A stretch of DNA of 64,000 nt from Onchocerca volvulus. Its lineage: Eukaryota > Nematoda > Chromadorea > Rhabditida > Onchocercidae. Under the pieces are notes generated by a model. The model saw nothing but the letters and a program-made list of their open reading frames with translations, had not been told where the DNA came from and made no database searches. Both the position numbers and the translations under genes were made by a program. Below are positions 28,934-40,964 of this stretch, piece by piece (the first letter of the stretch is position 1; each line of letters begins with the position of its first letter). Location: the NCBI GenBank assembly GCA_000499405.2, contig HG738138.1, positions 11,215,208-11,279,207 on the forward strand, in the 5' to 3' direction.

Positions 28934-31900
28934 ATGGGTGAATTGAGTAATGGTGGTGGAATGATGATGATGAATGAGGATTGTATCAGTGAGGATGGCA
29001 CTCATTCATTGTTGGTTCAGCAACGGAATGGATCACCAATACAATCATGCTCGTTTGTATTTTTAAATTTATTTCTTTTCATTTAAATTAACAAATATCT
29101 ATTCAAGTTTATTTATAGACTGGAGTTTTCATAAATTCTTGTACCAATTTGGATTTTTTTTGTTTTTTTTTTTTCTTTTTTAGATTTATGATTTAAGCTA
29201 TTATTTGATAAATTAAAAAAAAAATATTAGAAGTTGGAAAAATGAATTTTAAAATTTCAAATTTTCGTTTTATTCTTATGACATTCATATCACTATTGTA
29301 GTTACTACTGACAGGATCTTCACTAGTAAAAAAATCGACATACCGTTAATAATGCTTAAAAAATAAATCAAAAATCTCTTAGGTAAACTTTTTCTTTTTT
29401 TTTCGACTCCTGAGATATAGTGAGATCAGGAATTTTTGAAATTAAAATAATTATTATAAGCATTACAATATAGGTGAAGACATTATGCTAGAATTTCTTT
29501 ATTATTGTATAAATAAAGCTTAAAAGAAAAGTTTCATAAATTTAAATTTTGTAAGAATGGAAATAGGTGGTACTGGAAGAAAAGATAATGATCAATAAGA
29601 AATTTATTGCAGAATAAGCAATATCATATAAAAAGTTCGAGAAAAATCATGGATAGTTATGCTTTTTGCATAAATGGAGCAAAAAAGAAAAAAAACAATT
29701 TAACCTAGAATACAGTATGTTAAGCGATATTCCTCATTTAATATGATGATGCGATTTCCCGATTGCAAGAAATATATCCGGATAGGATAAAAAGAAGATT
29801 GTCCATATTACTGAGTTTTTTTTTTTTTTTTTTTTTGCTCAGATTATTCAGATTCTTAAGAACTGAAATGGCATAATTTAGTAATTTATAATTTAATGAT
29901 TAAAAATTCGAAGAATATTTTTAAATAAATTTATCATGGAAATGAAAAATGAAATGTGTTGATGTTTGTTGAAATAAAGATATTATTTTTGTAAATTTTA
30001 CTTTGGTGTAGTCAACAGTCATATTGATGATGCAGTTTATCACTTCAATAAACTTATCTGCAGAGGAAATGAGGATGAACAAATGGATGAGGAAGAAACA
30101 ACAACAAAACGAAGACGATCAGGACAAGATACGAAAAATAACCAAAGCCAGGATTTGTTAAAACAACAAGTCAGCGATTTAGCTATACAAATGACATATC
30201 TTTCTCATCAGGTAATCTATGTATTCGATTATTTTAATTTCTTAAATGATTGATACACAATAGTTGTTATATCGATTGTAATTTAAGCAAACGACGAAAG
30301 ATTTAAGAATTGAATATATATATATATATATATATTTTGGCATTATTAACTAATTTCAGGTTACACTTTTATTGAATGCTCTTCATGTGCCATCTTGCCA
30401 GTGCGGTATTTGCAAGCCATACTATCAAACTCAGGTCGAAATGTTCAAATTGTTAAAAGATGGTTCATCAATACAATTATCACCTAATAAAGTCATTGAT
30501 AACAATAAATTGACGTATGTGGCACAAAATGGTTTTATCGAAAAACGATCGGTGAAAGCTGAGGTTTCTTCCATAAGTTTTATATTTTTTTAAAACACAC
30601 TAATAACTGTCTGATTAGTTCCGTACCCGAGCAAAATCATTAAAATGCTGAATCTGAAAAACTGGATTCTTTTTTTAATTTGATCAACTGTCTAGTCAGT
30701 TTAACTTGTCGTGAGAATTCAGTCTCTGATATTTGTTGATAAATGAACAATAAAGTTTATGATTGCCACTGGTAAGTAATTTAAGCTAATTCCGATTTTC
30801 ATCAAACTTCTCATTTCCATCATATTATGGATTCATAATTACAGGTGTCCAAAACTTCACCATCATCAATGGGAACAGTGTCAGCGGGAAATGTTCAGAC
30901 AATCTCAAATGTGCCTTCAATGAATGATTGTGAGGCATTGCTATCACAAATTTTCACACAAACCGGACTTCCACTTAATGGTGCTCAGGTTGCGGCAGCT
31001 GCGGCTGCCGCTACTGCGGGTTTACCCGCAGCATTTGGCCTTGCCGCTGCTACGGCTGGAACTTCATTTACGAAACCACTGAGTGGGAATCCTTCAAATA
31101 AAGGTAAAATGTTTGTTCGATTAATGTTTATAGCATTTTATTTTCAAGAAATGATGGGACAGTTATCTGCAGGATACAGTCAAACATAAATCGGACATGG
31201 GAGAATTATCATATTAATCGTTTTACTTTACCTATCCATTAATAATTTGAACGTCAGTAGTTATTTATGTGAATCAGATTTGAGGATGACGAGACTTTTA
31301 TGTTTAGCTCATCAGAACGTAAACAATAGCGGACGACGATCGAAGTATTGCTCACCGGAAGAGAAAAAAGCAGTTGCGGAATATGCGGAAGCGCATGGCC
31401 CTAGTGCAGCGGCTCGAAAATTTGGTATTCCTACGCCGGTTGCTGCCTATTATCATCGAAAAGAATATAAATTGAAGCCATCTCGTAAATATTTAAAAAT
31501 TTTTACTGCTTTTTATTTAGTACCATTATTAGTACTAAGATAGCTTAAGATAAGTTATATATTAATGCTAATTTTCTTGTCAGCATAATTTACTAGGCAC
31601 TTAAAATATCAAGAAAAAGCAGGTAAATTCTTGTTAAAAAATTATTTAAAGCACAATTTTTAATTAAATATTTACAGCAGTTGCTCTTACATCGCAAATA
31701 ATGCCTTCGGTAAATGCTGCATCCCCAGGTACAACCTCAGGTGATGACCAAGATAGCACGAATGGTGACTGTCAAAATGGCCCAGTTCCAAGTTCTCTGA
31801 AATTAACCAGCGCAAATAGCACTTCCAAAGTAAGTGTTTGGTTTGGATTTCCAAAATTTGATCACTTTTTAATTAATTTTTTATTGATTATTTGTACTGC

Positions 31901-33191
31901 TTCTCATGCTTTGTTAATTCATCACTTTTTTTTTTATTTCTCCCTTTTTGTGATACTGTTGATATATAAAACCTTAATTATTGTTTTAGAAGTTTTTTGA
32001 ACATTTTCGCATTCTTATGTCGGTGTGCATTAAGAAGTAGTTTTATGATTCTTTCTTTCAGACTTCGGAACAGCACTCAAAACTAAATCCAGCACACAGT
32101 ACCGGTAGTCCGGGTTTTTTACGAGGACGCGGCCGAGGGCGTCCGAAATTAATTGGTGATGAACTTGATGCCGAATTAGTTGATTACATGGTTCAGGTAA
32201 CTGTTACATCGACTTCAGCAATTAAGGACCAAATTTGTCATTCTTTTAAAATTTTCAAGTGAATTTTTGGGATTATTTATTCTATTCCACGTAAGTAAAG
32301 TTTATAGATTAAGCAGTCCGATCCACGAGGACATCTGACCGCATCGCAGGCACTTGCAATAGCTCGGGCCTATATTATGGAGAAGGCTCCTGGTCTTCTC
32401 GAGGAGCATGGTGGTCAGATTAAACTGAAACTAACTTGGGCCATGAAATTAGTGGCTAGAATCAGTGAACGACAAAAGGAAATTGAATTTGGTTTACCGG
32501 CTGGAACTATTTCGAATATGACAAGTACATTTTGTTCGGGTTATAATTATGGTTCGTTATAACCACAATTTGAGGCATTTCTTTAGAATTTTCTAAATTT
32601 GTTTCAAGGTATTATTTGCTGCATACACTTCATAGTAGCATTTTAGGGACGATGTCAAATCCAGGTTTGCCCGGTGGGAATTTTATGGCTGATGTGGTTG
32701 CCCAAAATCTTTTGAGTCAGCAAATGACCCAGATTATGACTCAAGCAGTATCAGGTAACCCTATCTATGAGCAAATGAAGCAGATCATGAGTCAATCATT
32801 ATTAGGTAATCATCTCTTATGTGTTTAATTCCTTCATCTAAATCTGAAATCAAAAATATTTTCTTTCCTAACAGTTGTTCAATTATTGCTATGTTTTTTT
32901 TCTTTTCTTTTTTTTTTTTTTTTTTTTTGTTATTTTTCAGGTTCAGCACCAGCATCAGCTACACCGCAAATCTTGAACATACGTGAATTAGAATTACCGA
33001 AACCTGATGATGGTGATTTGAAAGGTGAGATTGTTGATGCTGCTGAAAATGATACAAAGGATGAAGATATGGATGCTGCAGAACAACAATTCGACGCGGA
33101 TATCGAAAATCAGGCTGGTAATGTTGGAAATCAAACAGGTCATAAGAAGACAACTGCTCAGCAGCATTTCATTCCATCCAGTACTTTCTAG
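28934..33191 (+). CDS. Nuclear DNA-binding protein: HTH + AT-hook + second helical domain (10 exons)
   Basis: Exons 28934-29052, 30064-30211, 30360-30563, 30845-31103, 31308-31484, 31678-31829, 32062-32196, 32308-32524, 32647-32805 and 32941-33191 join in phase to 606 aa. Visible parts are an acidic Met-rich start, a basic NLS (KRRR, residues 55-58), a helical QDLLKQQVSDLAIQMTYL segment with SCQCGIC after it, an Ala-rich stretch near 215-240, and a helix-turn-helix at about 255-295 (SPEEKKAVAEYAE, PSAAARKFGIP, VAAYYHRKEY) like Psq/transposase DNA-binding domains. An AT-hook (GRGRGRPK, about 375-382) runs directly into a conserved helical domain at 385-460 (LDAELVDYMVQ, LTASQALAIARAYI, LKLTWAMKLVARI) reminiscent of the CENP-B second HTH. 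The tail is Gln/Met-rich and then acidic. A role in chromatin or transcription is inferred. I do not recognise an orthologue by name. The frame is open upstream of the ATG to 28754, so a further 5' exon is possible. Confidence 0.9.
31671..31680 (+). other. NAGNAG tandem splice acceptor, exon 6 of the AT-hook gene
   Basis: TTTACAGCAG offers two AGs three bases apart. Both keep frame: the first yields Ser-Pro-Val-Ala at the junction, the second Ser-Leu-Ala. The first fits the nematode acceptor consensus better and is used in the model. Confidence 0.6.
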
Positions 33192-36100
33192 AAATAGGGC
33201 AGGATTTGTGTATAGCTCTTTAAAGTTAGGCAGCCAAAGTTTATAGCTGAAAATATCTTGAATAGCTATATTTTTTTGTTGATCAGTCATCAAACTACAG
33301 AATGACATTTAAGTAATATGATAATGATTAAATTATGAACTTAACTTATCTTTCATTTCCCGAATTCTGTAGTACAGTAATCCGACATATTTGTGTCTCT
33401 TTTAAAAAATTACTATAAAATGGAGAGAATTGAAAGATTAAAAATGGGGTCATATATATGTATATGTTTTTCTAGACGATCCAGTAATTGGGTAATTGAT
33501 TCGTAGTCATTGATGACTTACTAAAATGTGTTTTTGTTGTAAATATAATTTTGAGCATAGCCCATGTGACACAGTTTTCAATACAAATAGTACGTTATAA
33601 ATTATCTTGCAACTTTTTATCATTTGTTTTTTTTCTTTTTTCTTTTTTATATTTTGGAAATTTAAATCGTATGAAATTCGATAAAATGTCGATTTTCAAA
33701 TGTAATTATTTCAATCACTTTCCATCAATATCATTTTTTTTTTCTTCTTTTTTTTTTGTGCAATATCCCATTGTTGCATCAATGCTGACATTTTCGTAAT
33801 ATTTTCTCATTTTTTTCCCATTTTAACTCTCAGCTTGCAAACAGCATTTCTCATAGTTTTCCTCGTTTCTTAATTTTTTTATTTTGTATTGTATATTTTA
33901 GTAAAATTTATTGGTCATTTAATGTTTTTTCCTTCATCTTCAATTTTTTAAGGTGTTTTTTTTTTTTTTTTTTTCATTTTAATCTCTTATTTCTCCTGCA
34001 TATATACTCATTTATTGTGCCAGTTGTTTCTCCTCTTCTTTTTTCACCAGCAAATGGGCTCAGTTTTATCATTGTTTAATTTTTAAGTTTATGATTTATT
34101 TCTGGATGAATTCAATTTCTTTTTTTTTTTGCAGTTTTTTTATTCTAGAATAAACTATATTGCACTTGAGAAATGAAAAAAAATAGGGGAAAAATGATAG
34201 CAAAATGATGAAAATGGCCAAGAATTCGTTTTCATTTGTAATTTATCATTGGTTGTGTTATCACATTCTTCTTTATTTCATCCGATTTCGCTTCCAATTT
34301 CAAATTAGCAACTCTAAATTTGCGTAACTTTTTCCCCCCAATTCTGCACGAATTCGTATGGGTTCCTTATGATTTCCTCTTTATTTTTGTTTCTTATAAA
34401 TTCAAATTTACTACATAATTTTTACATGATCTTACCAGACAAACATGTTTAGGATATTACTGATAATTAGCAAATCAAATTTAAATTATCAAAATACGTT
34501 ATATTAAGAATAATCGGGTGGATGGAAATCGAGGGTATTGTAAATAAATTTAAGAAAGAAATCTTTTGTCTATAAAATTCCGTTAGTTCACAGAGCAAAT
34601 AGGAATAGTAATATATCAAGAGAAAAAAAAAGTTATCGATTAGAAATGACTGATACGTGTGGTTTTGAAATTTAATTTTTCGTTTATTTTTAAACTCACT
34701 CAATTTTTCATTGATTCTTGTGTCGAATTTACCGCATCACAGTGGCTTTACATTTTCTCTTTTTTTTTTTTTTTTTGATGGCATCTCCATCTCATTGATG
34801 AATATTGTCTTTTCTCTTTTCTTTTTAGCTTCTAAATTTTTCATCAATTTATTTTCAAAATAATTTCTGCATATGTTGGTTATCACTTCAATGCATCTTG
34901 CAGTTTTTCCCCGCTTTATTTTCTTTGACATTTTTTCCCTTTCCTGCAGTAATTTCCCTGATTTTTTCTTCCTTTTTTTTCACCAAATATAGTTTATCAA
35001 GAAGAATACTTCTTTCAGTCCATTTTGTTTTCTTTTTTTCTCTTTTTCCATTTTTCCATACTTTCTTTCCCGAAAATTTTATGCTAGAAAGGAAATGCGT
35101 TCTATTCTGTATACCTGTATACGCTGTATATGATTTAAACTTTTAATTACTTTTTGTTTTTATCTTTTCCTTTTTTTTTTTTTTTTTTTTTAATTCAAAA
35201 TTTGGTAAATTTAGTTGGTTGTAATTCCTAAATTTCTGAAACTTTATTTCAGTCCGTTCACACCTATTTTCTTTGGCTTGCTTGGCAACTGTCACTGATT
35301 TGGACATGTCATTCTTGTCTTTTTTTTCTCTCAATACTTTTGCTTCTAATTTTCAAATTTTTATTGTTTCTGTTTCATTTTATTATTTATTTTGTCACAA
35401 ATTCATTTTCACTGAACATCTCAGATATGCACACGATACATATATGCTCGTTTACAAATTAATCTCAAGTATGTTTCATGTTCATTTTTTTGAAATTACT
35501 TCCGATAAAATTGATATATTACAATATTTGTGATGAACAGCACATATTGACCATCTTTTTATTTTTTTCTCTTCTCTCTTCCTTTTTCTCTTCCTCCCTC
35601 TCTCTCCTTCAATTATGATGTAGCTGGGAATGCGACATGTAAATTGTAACTAACTTATTTTAAATGTAGGAAGGATTTTTTTTTCTGTTTCTAATAAGAA
35701 AAAGTTTACTAAGGAATTTCAAGATTAATCAAAAATTTTAAAAAGTATAGTAGTAATAAACTATTAGTGACTGATAAAAGTGAGATAATGCAATGTTATG
35801 TATACGTGATGTGGATTTGACTACCATAATTTAGGAAAATTATCATGAGATAGTTGATACTTTTTGTTCTGAAATCTCTATCTCAGTGGAAATATATTCA
35901 TGCTGCAAATTATAATCATTAGAAATTCTCGAATAAAATGAAGTTCATATTCCTATTAAATTTCGAGACTTACTTGATAATATGACCAATGTAATAAATT
36001 TATCTTGTATAAAAATAACTTTTCATACAAAATTTAAATTATTAAAATTTTTAAAGGATATATTTCGTTATTAAAAGTTACAATCGTTAAAATGTAACGG

Positions 36101-38980
36101 ATTTATGGGTTAGGTAAAATAGTTACAAATTCTTCGTTTAAATGGTAGCTTCTTATTTTATCTTATCAGATGTGTATAGCTATAATAAATAATAAGTTGA
36201 AGTTATTATCAGTTCTTTAGATGGACAAGAAAAAATTCCACATTTTCTTTTTTTTTAAAAGGTAGCGTAAAATCGAAAAAAGAAAAATGTTGAAATCGAG
36301 AACACGCCATGTGAACAATGAAACAGCAAATATTAGGCAATAAAAAAATCTTAAAATTGAGTCCTGAAAAAAAATGATAAAAGAGTGATCCTTCTAAAAA
36401 AGAATTTTAATAATCATATAAAACATCATCTGTTACATGGTGAGACTTGTTTCGCTTTTTATCGATAGTGCATTCGAGAAAAGGATGATAATATTGAAGT
36501 ATAACGTACTGAAATACGAAATTACTAAAGTATAACCAGTCATATGCAATGGCTAATAATAATCAAAAGAATCTAACTGTATTTCGACTGAAGCATCAGC
36601 TTCATTTTATATTCTTTCGAGATTCAAAAAAAGTTTCATTTGCCAACATTACAAGGATACTTTGTCCGTGTAAACTTCTTCCGCATTATCCGATAATATC
36701 CATGGATTTAAATAAAGTTTTAGTATATTTCTCATATATTTTCTAATTAATTCGGAAATTAGATTATGGAAGCAGAGCTTAAATTTTTGAAATATATTTG
36801 ATAGCAATCATGATTACATTTGGAATCAATCATGCTAAAATACCCTTTGAGATGTTATTCTTTAATTACCCTAAATTCTTCCGGCTCACAATCTTATAGT
36901 ACTGCATTATTTCAAATAATTTTGTACATATTAAACTGTCCAGAAAAATTTAAGAGAGAAAATAGCAGATAAATAATTCTGAAATGTTTTTAAGAATAGA
37001 TTCTTATCAGTTAACGCTAAACTCAGATGAAACAAAGTTTATATGATATTAAAATTTCAAATAAATGTTGAATCATAGATAGTTTTTCATCAATTTAATT
37101 TCATGACGAGATACAGCAGAAGATTTATTAAGAATTGCAATAATTAATAGGATTTTGTATAAAAAATAGAAAATCAGCTTTGCTTTGAAATTATGATCAT
37201 AATTTCCTAATGAATCTTATGCCATACATAATTTTTTTTAAACCGAAAATTTTGTATGACATGCATATTTTCCATAACTTAATTTGCAAGTTTTTGCACC
37301 AGGAAGTAAAAAGGCCAACCTAAAATGGAAAAATCAGGTTGTCTGAATTCTGAGAGCTGTTAGTACTACATGAAAATTTTTTATAAGTAAAAATAAAGTA
37401 TGGATGACTTTTCGATGGAAAAAAACGACTAACCTTGGGTGTAACAGATGTTATGCTTATTGTTCAGCTAATCTAGACCTCATATTTCGAGAATATATCT
37501 AATCCTAATCTTCATCCAAAAATTCCCATGATAACAAATAGTAAAATATATCTTTACCTAATTTAATGGAAAGAATTTCTTGAAATAATGTAGTGAGTAA
37601 AGGCTTTAAGTTCTCATTACCAAAAAAAATTCAACCTTTTGCGCATAACTATCAAGTAGAGAAGAATTAGCACGAAAATTAATAAAGAAGAAATAATAAC
37701 AATAAATGAGTATGAAAACTGTTTCTCAATTTTTAGATCTATTTGACTATGAAAGAAAATTTAAACTCTGATAAATAAATATGCCTATAGTGTCTCTTTG
37801 CAAGGTGCCAAATTAATCGCAGATAGTATTGAATTAACTGAAATGACAAAATGTATATGCATTTCCAATTCCAACTACATACAAATCTTTTTATTATTAT
37901 CAAATAGTGTTGTGGGCAGAAATTTAAATATTTCATTTTAAGTAGGTCATTTTCAAAATTTAATATGCAATATATGAATCTGAAATGATTCTGGGAAGAA
38001 CAACCTAAATTTTGAACATTAATTTATAAAAGAATGCTATATGTGATGGCATGATACATAAGATTATTGTATAATTTATTACTTGACAGATTTTCCTAAT
38101 CGACCATTAAGAAACAATATATTTCAATACGGAAAAAAAAAGTGATAAAATTAAGCGAAACTGAATGATAATACCGGAAGGCAATAGAACCAAGAAAGTT
38201 GTGGATAACTGAATGTAAATGGTAGTAATTAGAAAAATGATATTTATGTTCTTTGTAATCATATATACAAATGGAAAGTTGATGGTATTTTTCCATCAGC
38301 ATAAAAATATCTGGATCAAATTGTAGAGCCTATTTTAAATGTGTAAACAAATATATAGTGCACATTCCCATAAGATATTAAACTGGGAACGATGCCAATT
38401 TATCCGGATAACTACCAAATGAAAATCAGACAATTGTTGTAATTTGATGAAATTCATTTAATTTTTGTTGAATTCAAACAAGCTTAATGACTTATTGTAA
38501 TATTGAAAGAAAGGGTAGCCTATGATTAAATTTATGTAATTAAAGTATAATCATATTCTGAAGCTATTTTGATTTCAAGTTGATTCATCTTTGTTTTTAA
38601 ATTTAAAATGACTCCTTGATTTTAATAGGAAGACCAAATTATCCTTAAAACATAAATTTTTCTTTAAATTTATCCGAATTTAAGATAGATTTATCTGTCT
38701 GGTAAAATTTGTCTAATTTAAAATTGATTTTTTTGCTTAAATTTTCTGAATCTTCAGGTTTCTTCAATTTTCATAAAAGAAAATATCATTTTTGTTCCAG
38801 ATTTATAAAATGAAATTTGCTATTATTACATTTTTTTCTCTTTTAATTGAAAATTTGTAATAAGAAATCTTTTAAAATCTGATTCAAATTTCTGATGATA
38901 CAAATTCATTAGATATCTTAATAAAATTTTAGGATTTTCCTCAAAAAATGTCCACTACCTGGATGATCAATTATTCTCAC
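33192..38980. other. Downstream non-coding region
   Basis: T-rich sequence that probably includes the 3' UTR of the AT-hook gene. Small open frames exist, for example a 65-codon one at 36549-36746 starting MANNNQKN, but none has splice context or recognisable similarity. No repeat array of note. Confidence 0.5.
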
Positions 38981-39073
38981 CTTGATGACTGCTTCGAAGA
39001 TTGTTGCATATCTCCTGCCAAAGTTTGTTGAAATCTGCGATGATACCGCAAATACTGGCGTATTAATCTTTTA
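38981..39073 (-). other. Orphan exon-like segment
   Basis: On the minus strand a strong acceptor (GCTTTTCAG) and a strong donor (AG then GTGAGA) bracket 93 bases with a single frame open throughout, encoding a basic Gln/Arg-rich peptide (RLIRQYLRYHRRFQQTL then AGDMQQSSKQSS). Base composition is richer in G+C than the surroundings. An internal ATG could start a trans-spliced first exon. No partner exon was recognised downstream on the minus strand, so this may be an exon of an unknown gene, an exonic relic, or chance. Confidence 0.3.
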
Positions 39074-39452
39074 CTGAAAAGCAACGAAGAATTAAAAATT
39101 TAAAGAAATACAACCTTTGCAACAATTTCTTTTATTTATTAGATGAAATAAATCATTAATAAATTGAAGAATAATGAAATGAATCGATAATCCTTCTTTT
39201 TGAACAAATTTTTGCATTGTTTAATTATCTGAAACAAATTTTTCTGCGTTAATAAAATAAGTAATGAAAATGAGCCTTTTTTTTTTCTCTCTCTCTCTAA
39301 TATGAAAACATATTGGTTCGTTTATCGTTATTTTTTTGAATTAAATGAGAAATTGGTAAGAAGAAATATTGAAATGGGAAAGAAATATTGCAGAAAGAAA
39401 TGAAAAAAAAAAATAAAAGATTGCTGCAATAGTAAATTAGCTTTTATTTATA

Positions 39453-39454
<2 letters not shown>

Positions 39455-39485
<31 letters not shown>
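39455..39485. repeat. Poly(A) run of 31
   Basis: Uninterrupted A homopolymer, useful mainly as a warning that base counts near such tracts may be unreliable. Confidence 0.97.
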
Positions 39486-39487
<2 letters not shown>

Positions 39488-40433
39488 AAGGTGTTGCAAT
39501 AATCGATGTTGAATTTGGTGATAATTGGTGCTGTTAACGAAGAAAAAAAAATTTCCATTTTTTGAGGTTTTAATCAAACTTTATCTCACATAACAATAAG
39601 ATTCTATTATAATAATGGAGAGGAAGAGGGAAAAAAAGGAAGTAGATGTTTAAATTGAAAAAAACTTGTTATTAAAGTTTCTCAGATTAAATTATATTTC
39701 GCTCCTGAAACATTTCCTCTATGTGGCTTCTATTGAACAGTATAGCACAATTAAAATTTCATAAGAAATAACAACTTTTTATTAAGACTTTGTTAAGTTC
39801 AAAAAAAAAAGTCTTTGGACCATATGTCGCTAAAGGAAAGAAATTTGAAGAAAAAAAAAGACCTTTTTAAGTGATCGAGAATGACTGATGAAAAATGATG
39901 CATAATGTTAGATTGACGTCAGTCAATAAACGGAGTAAAAAGAGCAAAAAGCTTCCATAAATTAGAATCTTTGGGAATCTGAAAGGAAATATTTTTCGAT
40001 AAATTTTTTTTTTGTTTCTGCATGAATCATTTTTCATTCTCTAAAAAATCATCAAATTTTAATAGAATTTTTTTCTCAAATAGTTTGAAAAGCTATTCAT
40101 TACGATTAATTACTTTTTTTCACTTAATTCATCCTTCTCAGAGTTATTTCATTTTTTTTCATTAATATAATCATTATTACTCTAAATATATCTATATAAG
40201 ATTGGAATAAAAGTAATACGATGTCGGATTATGAATTTTAAATTGTCATAACCACACGTAAGCAGATTACCATTAATCAAACATGAAGCAATGATAGAAA
40301 AAAAAGAAAAGAAAATCATAATTTTGCTAATGAAAAAATAGGCTTGGGTATCCGTATAATATTAGAAATCACTGCTTTGGAATGTAATGAATGATTGTAT
40401 TTTTGTATATTTTACTGCTTATTAGGACAGGTG

Positions 40434-40964
40434 ATGGAAATTCATTTCATTTCTGAAGCAACGGTTGATTCTATGATGAATATTGTTGCAGAATTGAAAA
40501 GCAAATTTTCTATTAATCAATATCCACTGAAGACATTGCCGTTTCTTAATGCTAAGATTCAGAAAGCTGATTCCGACAGCAGATTATCAATTAATCACGA
40601 TGACCTTCCTTTTTTTTGGTGCAAATTCAAATTTCGGAAGTGCTTTCATAGTTTTGTTTCTTTCAAGCCATTAGAATGGTCATTATCAGCTGTCGCATAC
40701 GATTTATATTTCTTCATATTATAGTGTTTGATTTGGAAGAGAATGTTCGTTCCTTAAGTAAGAAAAGATGATATGACAAAATGATAACTTCTTCAATTAC
40801 CACCAGCAAATGAATCAAATCACTTATTAAGTTTTCACTTTTCCAATTTGTTTTAAATGTTAAATCTGGCTAACAAATAAATTTCTGCAGCTGCTTTATC
40901 TGCAATTGTAAATCGAATCAGTGCCGATTATTGCTCTCAGGTGGCCGATGTCAACTTCCGATAA
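40434..40964 (+). CDS. Small hypothetical protein, three exons (provisional)
   Basis: Exon 1 starts at an ATG eight bases after a TGCTTATTAG acceptor-like site and codes for MEIHFISEATVDSMMNIV and onwards. Exon 2 (40725-40757) and exon 3 (40891-40964) are separated by a textbook intron (GTAAGA to TTTCTGCAG) and give FDLEENVRSLTALSAIVNRI, then SADYCSQVADVNFR and stop, a helix-like segment. Using donor GTTTTG at 40651 keeps frame and gives 107 aa. The better-looking donor at 40619 (GTGCAA after a seven-T run) is one base out of phase and would fit if that T-run were one base shorter. No signal peptide or known domain recognised. Function unknown. Confidence 0.42.

Noticed and set aside
32959..33308. 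Minus-strand open frames of 64 and 104 codons
   Set aside because: Antisense shadows of the last exon of the AT-hook gene.
36549..36746. 65-codon plus-strand ORF starting MANNNQKN
   Set aside because: Codons look ordinary, but there is no splice context, neighbour exon or family similarity.
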